Source of the DNA: Jiella soli
GTDB lineage: Bacteria; Pseudomonadota; Alphaproteobacteria; Rhizobiales; Rhizobiaceae
Reading direction: 5' to 3'
NCBI RefSeq assembly: GCF_020615385.1
Contig: NZ_JAJAVB010000039.1
Location: 62,001 to 126,000 of the forward strand
Length of the DNA stretch: 64,000 nt
Every line of letters starts with the position of its first letter. Positions within the stretch are counted from its first letter, which is position 1. A program made the translations under genes and the position numbers. Positions 17,238 to 25,475 of this stretch are shown in pieces. The notes beneath the pieces are model-generated. The model saw nothing but the letters and a program-made list of their open reading frames with translations. It made no database searches and had not been told where the DNA came from.

Positions 17238-18760
17238 CGCGGCTCGCGCCGCACCGGCCGCCCGGGCGCTGCCGCGCGATCGAGCTCTCCTCCGGCGATG
17301 ACGGACTGACCGTTGACCAAGACGTGCACCATGCCCTCCGACGCCCGGTTCATTTCCTCGAAGGTCGCCCTGTCGGTCACCGTCTCGGGATCGAAGACGA
17401 CGATGTCCGCGTCGCATCCGGGCTGCAGCCGCGCCTTCTTCGTCATCTGCGGCGCGCAGCCCTCGATCACCCGCGCGGGGATCAGCGTGCATTTCGCGAT
17501 CGCCTCCATCAGGGAGACGGCGCCGCGCTCGCGCACATATTGGCGCAGGAACCGCGTGAAGGTCCCCGAGGAGCGCGGGTGGGAGGAGACTTCTTCCGGC
17601 AGCGGCCATTCGTCCCCGAAATAGAGCGAGCCGTCCGGCAAGCTCCAGGGCACGGCGTCCGAGGCGATCGCGCCGCCGGGATAGTTGATCGACACGTCGA
17701 GAAGCTCGCGATGGCGATCGTTCGCCTCGACATCGAGGAAGTGCCAGAGCACGAGGTCCGAGGGGTCCCTCTCCCGCGCCGTCACGAGATCCCCGACATC
17801 GGTGAAGCGATGGCCGTTGCGCACCAGCTGGATGGCGTCGTAGCCGGTTCCGGTGCGCTTGGTGAATTCGGGATCGGTGAAGAACCCGGCTCCGACCACC
17901 GTCGAGCCGGTGCCGTAGGGATAGGCCTCGACCGTCACTGGCAGGCCCTGCGCCTGCGCCCGCTTGAGGATCTCGGCGGCGCGCTCGATATCCTGAAGGC
18001 TGGTCGAGTTCAGATGGCACACATGCATATGCGCGCCCGTCGCACCGGCAAGGCCGATGAGCCGCACATAGGATTCCACCGCGCTTTTCGGATCGATGTT
18101 CGAGGCGTAGGGAATGTGGGTGTAGGTCGGGCAGCCGGCCTCATAGGCCTGATCGCAGATCCGCGTCAGCTCCTTCAGGCCCGCTCCCGGCGCATAGCCA
18201 TTGGGAATGCCGATGCCGATCGCGCCCTCGTCGAGGCCCTCGCGGACCAGCGCGACGATCTCGTCGACCTCGCGGTCCTCGGCCACCTCCACCGACCAGC
18301 GCATGTCATCCGATCCCGCGCCCATGAAGGCGATGGAGGACTGGCTGGCGTCGAGGTCGAGGCCGATCATCACGGATTTGCGCGCGAACAGCCAGGCAGC
18401 CGCCGTGCCGTAGTTCAGGACGCGGCCCATGCGGGCATGGACGTCGTACCATTCGCCCACCGGCAGGGCGCCGACTTCGAGTTCCAGCGTGGTGGTGACG
18501 CCGTCGAAGGCCTGCATGCGGTCGGCCGGGACGGACTGGCCGTGGGCATGGAGATCGACGAAGCCGGGTGCGACGACGAGGCCGCGGGCTTCGATGACGT
18601 GGCTGGCGGGGCCAAGATCCAGGCCGATCGCCACGATCGTGTCGCCCCGGATCGCGACGTCGGCAATCTCGTCCCGGCCGCTTTCCGGATCCATGACGCG
18701 GCCGCCCCGGATCACGATGTCGAACATGCCGTCACCGGCCTCTTCTCGGTTCAGTGCCAT
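17234..18760 (-). CDS. N-acyl-D-amino-acid deacylase family amidohydrolase
   Basis: Amidohydrolase-superfamily protein of 508 residues. The domain begins MFDIVIRGGRVMDPESG. The metal-site HxH is VDLHAHG (H71, H73), with later HMHVCHLNST and a C-terminal DIVVFDPETV strand. This layout is that of D-aminoacylases, D-hydantoinases and similar enzymes; relatives release a free D-amino acid from its N-acyl form. ATG 18760 or ATG 18727 (MFDIVI) could be the start. It lies downstream of the TRAP binding protein across a hairpin and is coupled to CobW. Confidence 0.82.
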   Translation of the reverse strand: MALNREEAGDGMFDIVIRGGRVMDPESGRDEIADVAIRGDTIVAIGLDLGPASHVIEARGLVVAPGFVDLHAHGQSVPADRMQAFDGVTTTLELEVGALPVGEWYDVHARMGRVLNYGTAAAWLFARKSVMIGLDLDASQSSIAFMGAGSDDMRWSVEVAEDREVDEIVALVREGLDEGAIGIGIPNGYAPGAGLKELTRICDQAYEAGCPTYTHIPYASNIDPKSAVESYVRLIGLAGATGAHMHVCHLNSTSLQDIERAAEILKRAQAQGLPVTVEAYPYGTGSTVVGAGFFTDPEFTKRTGTGYDAIQLVRNGHRFTDVGDLVTARERDPSDLVLWHFLDVEANDRHRELLDVSINYPGGAIASDAVPWSLPDGSLYFGDEWPLPEEVSSHPRSSGTFTRFLRQYVRERGAVSLMEAIAKCTLIPARVIEGCAPQMTKKARLQPGCDADIVVFDPETVTDRATFEEMNRASEGMVHVLVNGQSVIAGGELDRAAAPGRPVRREPR

Positions 18761-18791
18761 CTCGATCCATCCGCGGCTAATCGAAGTGAAG

Positions 18792-18817
18792 CCGGGGAAG
18801 GCAGCAGCCCTCCCCGG
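18792..18817 (-). repeat. hairpin downstream of the TRAP binding-protein gene
   Basis: CCGGGGA-a-GGC / GCC-c-TCCCCGG forms a stem of 10 pairs with one mismatch and a 4-base loop. It begins 12 bases after the binding-protein stop and lies before the deacylase gene. No T-tract follows on the minus strand. Probably a transcript-stabilising or attenuating element within the operon. Confidence 0.55.
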
Positions 18818-18829
18818 TCTGAAGCCCGT

Positions 18830-19819
18830 CTACTGCGCGTAGCCGTCGACCATCTTGACGATCTCGTCCACACGGGCCGGATCCACGTTCGGGACGTCCT
18901 TCGACATGTCGGACGTCGCGTCTCGGAAGGTCTTCAGCTCTTCAGGCGTCGGTTCGTAGACAGCGATACCGGCGTCCTTGAGATCTTGAACCTGCCGGTC
19001 ATGCACCTTCGGCACCCAGTCGAGAACGTCCTTCAGCGCGGCGTCGGCGGCCTCCGTCACCTGCGCCTTCTCTTCGTCCGAGAGGCCGTCCCACCAGGCA
19101 CGCGAAGCGAGCGCGACGCGCATCGACGGGAAAACGCGCGCATCGGTCGCATTCGTGAACAGGTCGGCCTGGCCGAAGGTCAGGGGAACGCCGAGAGGGT
19201 TGACATAGCCGTCCGCGACGCCGGTCTGGATCGCGTTCGGCACTTCGGGGAACGGAATGACGACGCCGGACGCGCCGAGATTTCTGAAGAGCACCATCTG
19301 CGACTCGTCGAGCGCACGCATGCGCAGGCCCTTCATGTCGTCGGCGGTCTTCACCTCCTTCTTGTTGTTGAAAATCGCCATGAAAGGGCCGAGCGGGACG
19401 ATAGACAGCACATGCAAGCCGTCGCCTGCGAGCTTTTCGTTCACCGCCTTGACGAAGTCCGACTCCGTCATGAACCGGGTATACTGTTCCTGGCTCTGGA
19501 ACAGGTAGGGAAGGCGCAGAACGAACATGTCCGGATCGAACTGGACGGCCTTCTGGTAATCCGACATCGAGACGTCGAGGATGCCCGAGCGGATCTGGTC
19601 GAGGCGCTCGTCCTCTCCGCCGATGGTGTTGACAGGGAAGGTCTCGGTCTCCCAACCCTTCTGGTCGAGCGTCTCGATGAAGGTGCGCGCCCAGCGCGCG
19701 GTGCCGGAATTCTCCAGATCCTGAACGCTGTCCTCGGCGAGACTGACATGTTGTGCCAGGGCCGGGCTCGCCAGCATCAGGCCGAGGAAGGCGCAAGTCG
19801 TCAGCAGTGATTTCATCAT
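18830..19819 (-). CDS. dctP: TRAP transporter substrate-binding protein, DctP type
   Basis: A 329-residue DctP-family protein with a Sec signal (MMKSLLTTCAFLGLMLASPALAQ). The ligand-binding region contains MKGLRMRALDESQMVLFRNLGA, with the conserved Arg. A GGAGACC site precedes the tandem ATGs; 19819 is chosen. Here the binding protein is third, after dctM and dctQ, and precedes the deacylase gene. The substrate may be the N-acyl amino acid handled by the downstream enzymes. Confidence 0.88.
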   Translation of the reverse strand: MMKSLLTTCAFLGLMLASPALAQHVSLAEDSVQDLENSGTARWARTFIETLDQKGWETETFPVNTIGGEDERLDQIRSGILDVSMSDYQKAVQFDPDMFVLRLPYLFQSQEQYTRFMTESDFVKAVNEKLAGDGLHVLSIVPLGPFMAIFNNKKEVKTADDMKGLRMRALDESQMVLFRNLGASGVVIPFPEVPNAIQTGVADGYVNPLGVPLTFGQADLFTNATDARVFPSMRVALASRAWWDGLSDEEKAQVTEAADAALKDVLDWVPKVHDRQVQDLKDAGIAVYEPTPEELKTFRDATSDMSKDVPNVDPARVDEIVKMVDGYAQ

Positions 19820-19838
19820 GGTCTCCGGTTGCGTTTGG

Positions 19839-20372
19839 CTAGATTCCGATTTCGAGGTCGCTCTCGATGGCATCCGTTCGCGCCGATCCGTCGGCGTAGA
19901 GCGAGAGGCTGAGAAGGCCGGACAGACCGTGCAGGCACGTGAGGATCGCGGACACCGGCAGCGCCATCGCCATCCAGGCCGTGGAGATGTGCAGGCCTTC
20001 CGACGGCCGGTCGATCTGGCGCAGGACGAACGGGTAGGAGAACCAGATGACCGGCAGGAAGAACAGCCACGCCGCAATGAAGCGCGAAACGATCTGCACC
20101 TTCTGCCGGCCGGGGTGATCCTTCGGAGGATTGACGATCGCGGGATCGGTGCGCGTGTGGAAGGCGACGGTCGCCCCGAGGAGCCCGCCCCAGACCATTA
20201 GCCAGCGCGCCAGCTCCTCGGTCCAGAACGGCGGCGAGTGGAAGATGTAGCGGGCAACGACCTGGAGCAGCACCGTCAACAGCATGCCCAGGAACAACAG
20301 GGCCGACAGGACTTCCGCCGCCAGGTTGAGCCGGTCGGACAGGGCGTGGAACATCATCGCCAGCTGCTTCAT
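19839..20372 (-). CDS. dctQ: TRAP transporter small permease, DctQ type
   Basis: A 177-residue membrane protein with four hydrophobic segments and the DctQ motif FWTEELARWLMVWGGLLGATVAF. It begins 11 bases after the dctM stop and ends 19 bases before the binding-protein gene. A long frame continuing upstream to 21704 is only the opposite reading of dctM. Confidence 0.87.
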   Translation of the reverse strand: MKQLAMMFHALSDRLNLAAEVLSALLFLGMLLTVLLQVVARYIFHSPPFWTEELARWLMVWGGLLGATVAFHTRTDPAIVNPPKDHPGRQKVQIVSRFIAAWLFFLPVIWFSYPFVLRQIDRPSEGLHISTAWMAMALPVSAILTCLHGLSGLLSLSLYADGSARTDAIESDLEIGI

Positions 20373-20383
20373 CGCCGGTCCTC

Positions 20384-21673
20384 TCAGTTCACGTAGCCGA
20401 GGGCTCGTGGGAGGACGAGCGTGATTTCCGGCACATAGGTGAGCACGCCGAGCAGCACGAGCTGGACGGCGAGGAAGGGGAGCGCCGCCCTGGCGATCGC
20501 CCAATAGGGCGCGTTGCTCACGGCGGAGACGACGAGGAGCGCGGCACCGAAGGGCGGCGTGACCATGCCGAGCGTCAGATTGACCACGATGACGATGCCG
20601 AGATGGATGGGATCGGCGCCGGAGGCGATCGCGGGCGGCACGAGAAGCGGTACGAACAAGGCGAGCGCGACCGGCACCTCGAGAAACATGCCGGCGACGA
20701 GGAAGATGCCGTTCAGGAGCAGGAGATATTTCCAGCCCTCGAGCCCGAGCGAATCCAGGAGTTTCGCCAAAGCGAGCGGGATCTGCTCGATCCCCGCCAG
20801 ATAGCTGAAGATGGCAACGGCGGCGAGAAGGATGAAGATCGAGCCCGACAGCGAGGCCGTCCGCTTCAGCGCCTCGTAGAGCGCCGAGACCGACATCGAG
20901 CGGTAGACCATGCCGGCCAGGATGGCGCATAGCACGGCGACCGCCGCAGCCTCGGTCGGCGTCGTCACGCCGAAGATGATGCCGCCCATGATCACCAGCG
21001 GGATGACCAGCGCCGGCACTGCCCGCACGAATCGGTTCCCGAACTCGGCGAGATCGACGCTTTCGCCGCGCGGGTGGTCGTGCTTGTGGGCGAGATAGCC
21101 GTTGGCGAGGAAGAGAACCACCGCCATCAACAGCCCGGGCACGATGCCGGCGATGAAGAGCGCCGTGACCGAGGTCTGAACCAGCGCGCAATAGAAGATC
21201 ATGATGATCGACGGCGGAATGATCGGCCCGATGACCGAGGACGCCGCCGTGATCGCGCCGGCATAGCTGAGCGAATAGCCCGACTTGTGCATGGCCGGGA
21301 CGAGCGTGTTGGAGATGGAGGCCGCATCGGCGACGGCGGAGCCCGAGATCCCGGCGAAGAACACCGAAGTCAGGATGTTCACGTGCCCGAGTCCGCCCTT
21401 CAGACGAGCGGCGATCGACATGGCGAAATTCAGAAGCGCCTCGGTGACGCCGGCCCGGTTCATCACCTCTCCCGCCAGGATGAACAGCGGCATGGACATG
21501 ATGGAGAACAGGTCGATGTTGGCGATGATCCGCTGCGGCACGGCCGCGAGAAACCGGCCACGGTCCGCGGCGATGAAGCTGGCGATCGAGGCGGCGCCGA
21601 TCAGATGCGCGAGAACCGCCCCGGTCATCAGGAGTGCGGCGGACACGAAGAGGATCGGCAGTGCTGCCATCAA
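20384..21673 (-). CDS. dctM: TRAP transporter large permease, DctM type
   Basis: A 429-residue DctM with about 12 membrane segments. Motifs: IMSMPLFILAGEVMNRAG, FFAGISGSAVADAASISN, IIPPSIIMIFYCALV and TPPFGAALLVV. It is the first gene of the leftward operon dctM-dctQ-dctP-deacylase-cobW-M81. The operator-like palindrome at 21770-21791 lies about 100 bases upstream of its start. Confidence 0.9.
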   Translation of the reverse strand: MMAALPILFVSAALLMTGAVLAHLIGAASIASFIAADRGRFLAAVPQRIIANIDLFSIMSMPLFILAGEVMNRAGVTEALLNFAMSIAARLKGGLGHVNILTSVFFAGISGSAVADAASISNTLVPAMHKSGYSLSYAGAITAASSVIGPIIPPSIIMIFYCALVQTSVTALFIAGIVPGLLMAVVLFLANGYLAHKHDHPRGESVDLAEFGNRFVRAVPALVIPLVIMGGIIFGVTTPTEAAAVAVLCAILAGMVYRSMSVSALYEALKRTASLSGSIFILLAAVAIFSYLAGIEQIPLALAKLLDSLGLEGWKYLLLLNGIFLVAGMFLEVPVALALFVPLLVPPAIASGADPIHLGIVIVVNLTLGMVTPPFGAALLVVSAVSNAPYWAIARAALPFLAVQLVLLGVLTYVPEITLVLPRALGYVN

Positions 21674-21769
21674 TCAGGCCTCTTGCGCGAATCCGCACAT
21701 GCACGGACCGCGGGTGGTAAATCTCTGTCTGCCGCGGCTATCCTTCCTCGGCTGAAGGCAGCATGCATG

Positions 21770-21791
21770 TTAATTGTACTTCGTGCAATTG
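21770..21791. promoter_or_regulatory. predicted TetR operator, site 1
   Basis: Core ATTGTACTTCGTGCAAT (21773-21789) is an interrupted palindrome with half-sites ATTGnAC and GTnCAAT, extended by TTA on the left. It lies between the divergent dctM operon and the tetR gene, where a regulator could control both. The same 17-bp pattern recurs at 22645 and 28428. Confidence 0.65.
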
Positions 21792-21837
21792 TGCAGCTGC
21801 GGTTTTTTTGTGCGCGCCTTTTTTCGAGCAGGAAGTG

Positions 21838-22608
21838 ATGGCCAAGAGGGAAAACAACGGCGCGAGCGCGCCGGCGAAGGATCGGGCGCAGGCGTCCCGC
21901 CAACTCGGGCGCGCGGCGGCGGTCGGCCTGACGCGCGAGCGGATCGTCTCCGCGGCGATCGACCTGATCGACCGCAACGGCCTCGATGCCCTGACGATGC
22001 GCGAGCTGTCCCGCCAGCTCGACGTCTATCCGACCGCCATCTACTGGCATATCGGCGGCTCCAAGGCCGACCTCTTCTCCGAGATCGCCGGCGAGCTGAC
22101 CGCCGGCATGATCGGCCCGGAGGACATCTGCGCCGACTGGCGCGACACGCTGCGCCTGTTGTTCCGCCGGTTTCGCGAGCGCGTCCATCGCCATCCCAAC
22201 GCCGCACCGCTTCTCGGCGCGCAGATGCAGTCGAACGGCGCCCCGAACGCGCATTGGGTGGAAATCATCCTCACCGCGCTGAGCCAGGCCGGCTTTCGCG
22301 ACCAGGCGATGGTCGATGCGTTCAACGCGCTGGTCGGCGGGCTGGTCGGCTTCGTCACCATGGAACTTGCGCCGGGACCCGCGGAACAGACCGTCGAATG
22401 GGAGAGAAGCTTCGAGACGCGGCTCGAAGAACTCGACGAGGAGCGCTTTCCGCTGACCCGCGCGACCCTGCCGCTGATGCGGAACAGGGCCTTCGTCATG
22501 CGCTGGAAGAACGGCTCGGAGGCTCCGCTGGATACGGGATTCGACGCGCTCCTGGAGTCGCTGCTCAAGGGGCTCGAGCTGCGCGCCGCGGCAGACATGG
22601 CGTCGTAA
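21838..22608 (+). CDS. TetR-family transcriptional regulator
   Basis: A 256-residue TetR-type repressor. The HTH is at about residues 45-85 (LTRERIVSAAIDLIDRNGLDA, then MRELSRQLDVYPTAIYWHI), and the larger C-terminal ligand/dimer domain resembles the TetR_C group. An AGGAAG site supports the ATG at 21838; a frame open from 21763 runs through the operator. Matching palindromes flank the gene on both sides, as expected for an autoregulated local repressor. The ligand is unknown and is presumably a pathway compound. Confidence 0.87.
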   Translation: MAKRENNGASAPAKDRAQASRQLGRAAAVGLTRERIVSAAIDLIDRNGLDALTMRELSRQLDVYPTAIYWHIGGSKADLFSEIAGELTAGMIGPEDICADWRDTLRLLFRRFRERVHRHPNAAPLLGAQMQSNGAPNAHWVEIILTALSQAGFRDQAMVDAFNALVGGLVGFVTMELAPGPAEQTVEWERSFETRLEELDEERFPLTRATLPLMRNRAFVMRWKNGSEAPLDTGFDALLESLLKGLELRAAADMAS

Positions 22609-22644
22609 TCTTGCAGGGCGGGTGCGGCGATTCGGGCGTTGCCG

Positions 22645-22666
22645 TTAATTGTACGACGTGCAATAA
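22645..22666. promoter_or_regulatory. predicted TetR operator, site 2
   Basis: Core ATTGTACGACGTGCAAT (22648-22664) has outer arms TTA and AAC/TAA. It lies between tetR and ridA, 54 bases before the ridA start, suggesting an internal regulated promoter for ridA and the FAD enzyme. It matches site 1 at 19 of 22 positions. Confidence 0.65.
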
Positions 22667-22719
22667 CCGGCCGGTTCGATGATGGTCCGTCCGACCGATT
22701 GCGATCCAGGAGGCTTTAG

Positions 22720-23067
22720 ATGTCCGCACCCGCCCTTCCCTTCTCCAAGGTCCGCCGCGTCGGAACCACGGTCTATCTCTCCGGCGAACTGGGCCTTCTC
22801 GACGACGGGACCGTGCCGGCCGGAATCGAGGCGCAGACCCGCCAGACGCTGGACCGCATCGCCGCCACCTTGAAGGGCGAAGGCCTGTCGCTTTCCGACG
22901 TAGTCTCCTGCACCTGCTACCTCGCGAACAAGGCCGACTTCGCTGCCTTCAACGCGGCCTACAAGACCTATTTCGCCGATCCGCTGCCGGTGCGCACCAC
23001 CGTCGAGGCCCCGCTGATGATCGACGCCCTGGTCGAGATCACCGTGATCGCCGCCGCCTCGGCCTGA
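22720..23067 (+). CDS. RidA-family imine/enamine deaminase
   Basis: A 115-residue RidA (YjgF/YER057c) protein, near the usual length. It has the substrate-carboxylate Arg in LPVRTTVEAP (near residue 92) and the following LVEITVIAA. It is preceded by a strong AGGAGG site. RidA hydrolyses reactive 2-imino acids to keto acids. Its place directly before a D-amino-acid-dehydrogenase-like gene suggests it clears the imine that enzyme makes. Confidence 0.88.
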   Translation: MSAPALPFSKVRRVGTTVYLSGELGLLDDGTVPAGIEAQTRQTLDRIAATLKGEGLSLSDVVSCTCYLANKADFAAFNAAYKTYFADPLPVRTTVEAPLMIDALVEITVIAAASA

Positions 23068-23110
23068 GGCTCCGGCGGTTTAACACCAAGCCCAGAGCGC
23101 GTTTGCAACC

Positions 23111-24364
23111 ATGAGCGACAGTCAGATGGCCGATGTGATCGTCCTCGGGGCCGGCATGGTCGGCGTGTCCTCGGCTCTGGCGCTTCAGGCGCGGGGCCGG
23201 TCGGTCCTGCTCGTCGACCGCCGCGAGCCGGGGCGCGAAACCAGCTACGGCAATGCCGGGATCATCCAGGCCGAGGCGGTCGAGCCCTACGCGATGCCCC
23301 GGGATCTGGCGACGCTCTTCCAGATCGCGCTCAACCGCGACAACTCCGTGCGCTACAGCCTGCGGGCCCTGCCGGGCGTCGCGGGAAGCCTAGCCCGCTA
23401 TTTCTGGCATTCCGCGCCGAGCCGCCACCAGGCGATCTCGGCTGCCTATTCCAAACTGGTGGAACGGGCGACGACCGACCACGCACCGCTCGTCGCTGCG
23501 GCGGGCGCCGATAACCAGATCAAGCGAGAAGGCTTTCGCCAGGCCTATCGCAGCGAGGCGGCGCTCGACGCGGCGTGGACGGAGGCCGAGAGGCTCGACC
23601 GCGACTATGGCGTTCGCGCGAGACGACTGGGCGGCGCCGAGCTCGCGACGGCGGAACCGGTTCTCGAGCGTCCGCTTGCCGGTGCCGTGCACTGGATGGA
23701 CTCGTGGACCTGTTCCGACCCGGGCGGACTTGTGACGGCCTATGCGGAGCTCTTCGAGCGGCGCGGCGGAACCATCACGACCGGCGACGCCCTGTCGCTC
23801 CGTTCTGAGGGCAAGGGCTGGCGGATCGAGACGCGCGACGGACCGGTTTCGGCGCGGAACGTCGTCGTCGCTCTCGGGCCGTGGTCGCCGGATCTCCTCC
23901 GCCGGTTCGGCTACCGCATCCACATGGTGAAAAAGCGCGGCTACCACGCCCATTACGCCTGCGAGCCGACCCTGAACCTGCCGATGATGGACGTCGCCAG
24001 CGGGGTGGTTCTGTCCCCCATGAGGACCGGGCTGCGGATCGCGACCGGCGCCGAGCTGACGGCGATGGGCGCCCCTTCGGCGCCGCGGCAGCTGGCCGTC
24101 GCCGAGGCTGCCGTCCGCGAACTCCTGCCTCTCGGCAAACGGGTGGAAGACACGCCGTGGCACGGGACGCGGCCCTGCCTGCCGGACATGCTGCCGCTCG
24201 TCGGCGAGGCACCACGCCATCCCGGCTTGTGGATGAATTTCGGCCATGGGCATCAGGGCTTCACGCTCGGACCGACCACTGCCGCGCTCCTCGCGGACGC
24301 AATGGATGGCGCCGAAGACCCGCTCGCGCGCATGCTCGCCCCGACCCGGCTGAAGGCGATCTGA
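23111..24364 (+). CDS. DadA-like FAD-dependent amino-acid dehydrogenase/oxidase
   Basis: A 417-residue DAO-superfamily flavoprotein with the FAD motif VIVLGAGMVGVSSALAL at the N-terminus, the TSYGNAGIIQAE segment typical of DadA, and a C-terminal GHGHQGFTLGPTTA FAD-contact motif. No signal peptide is seen. It lies 43 bases after ridA in the predicted TetR regulon. It probably oxidises the D-amino acid released by the deacylase; the exact substrate is inference. Confidence 0.85.
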   Translation: MSDSQMADVIVLGAGMVGVSSALALQARGRSVLLVDRREPGRETSYGNAGIIQAEAVEPYAMPRDLATLFQIALNRDNSVRYSLRALPGVAGSLARYFWHSAPSRHQAISAAYSKLVERATTDHAPLVAAAGADNQIKREGFRQAYRSEAALDAAWTEAERLDRDYGVRARRLGGAELATAEPVLERPLAGAVHWMDSWTCSDPGGLVTAYAELFERRGGTITTGDALSLRSEGKGWRIETRDGPVSARNVVVALGPWSPDLLRRFGYRIHMVKKRGYHAHYACEPTLNLPMMDVASGVVLSPMRTGLRIATGAELTAMGAPSAPRQLAVAEAAVRELLPLGKRVEDTPWHGTRPCLPDMLPLVGEAPRHPGLWMNFGHGHQGFTLGPTTAALLADAMDGAEDPLARMLAPTRLKAI

Positions 24365-24409
24365 CCGAGTTTTCTCGCGTTACAGCGAAAGCCGACGAAC
24401 CCCCGGTTC

Positions 24410-25474
24410 TCAGCTCGGCGAGACGAAGGTCAACAGGCGTTTCGGCGTCTCGACGAGGATCGTGCGAATGTCCTCCTCGCTGAAGCCGCGCCGGCGCATC
24501 AGCGGCACGACATTGGCGAAGATGTGCTGGTAGCCGTGCCCGCCGAAATGCTCCAGCCGGCCCTTGGTGCAGATATCGTGGCTGATCAGGATCTGGTCGC
24601 GATGGCCGCGTTCGATCAGCATCTTCAGCCATTTGAGCCGCATCGCATCGTTCGGCAGGTCGATGTCCGGATTGGGAGCGTAGTGGCTCTCCTCCCAGCC
24701 GAAGAGGTCGTATTCGAGGACGCAGCCGGTATCGGCCAGCCGGAAGAGGCGATCGGCATCGAAGATCGTGCGGTCGATATGGCTGATGATCAGCCGGTCC
24801 ATCGGGCCACCCGCCGCCCGCACGAAATCCGCCACCTCCTGCGGCTGGTCTTCGTGGCGTCCGGGATGGACGTTGAGCGCGGCGCCGCTCGCCCTCTGGG
24901 CTTCAATCGCCCCGCGCATCACCCGCTTTTCCTTGTCGGTCCAGGGTGACTGGCAGCCGATTTCGCCGATGATGCCGGCTTTGACGTCGGTATCCCAAGC
25001 GCCTTCGAGAAGCTGCGCGATCATCAGCGCCGCGAAGTCGTCGACCGATCTGCCGGCGTTCTCGGCCGGCTGGTACTCGTCGACATAGTAGCCGCAGCCC
25101 ATGACGATCTGGACGTCGGCGTCCTGCGCCATTCGGCGCAGATGCTCGGGCCGCGGGGCGAGCCCGCCGACGGTGAGATCGACCACCGTCCGGCCGCCCG
25201 CCCGGCGCATCTCGCGGAGTTCGTCCGTGACGACGTCCTGGCAGTCGAGGCGGAAGTTGTCGCGGAAATAGCCCTGACCGTAGCGGGCCCGAAAGCAGTT
25301 GCACAGATCGATCGGCGCGTCCGAGACGCCGTCCGGGACCGTCTCGGTGCGAAACCGCGGCGCGTTGAGGTCGATCGCCAGATGCTCGTGCATCAGCGTC
25401 ATACCAAGTTCGCTCGGGTCGATCGGGCCGGTGACGGTCTGGACCTTGCCCGTCAGATTGCTGAACGAGGCCAT
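24410..25474 (-). CDS. phosphotriesterase-like (PTE/lactonase) metal hydrolase
   Basis: A 354-residue PTE-family amidohydrolase. The metal site is MHEHL (HxH), GEIGCQ with Glu where classical PTE has a carbamylated Lys, NVHPGRH and SHID for two His, and SHDIC for the Asp. Relatives hydrolyse lactones, N-acyl amino acids or esters more often than phosphotriesters. ATG 25474 has a GGAG site 8 bases upstream and is one base past the aminotransferase stop; GTG 25483 is an alternative. It is the last gene of the amidase operon. Confidence 0.83.
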   Translation of the reverse strand: MASFSNLTGKVQTVTGPIDPSELGMTLMHEHLAIDLNAPRFRTETVPDGVSDAPIDLCNCFRARYGQGYFRDNFRLDCQDVVTDELREMRRAGGRTVVDLTVGGLAPRPEHLRRMAQDADVQIVMGCGYYVDEYQPAENAGRSVDDFAALMIAQLLEGAWDTDVKAGIIGEIGCQSPWTDKEKRVMRGAIEAQRASGAALNVHPGRHEDQPQEVADFVRAAGGPMDRLIISHIDRTIFDADRLFRLADTGCVLEYDLFGWEESHYAPNPDIDLPNDAMRLKWLKMLIERGHRDQILISHDICTKGRLEHFGGHGYQHIFANVVPLMRRRGFSEEDIRTILVETPKRLLTFVSPS

Positions 25475-25475
25475 G

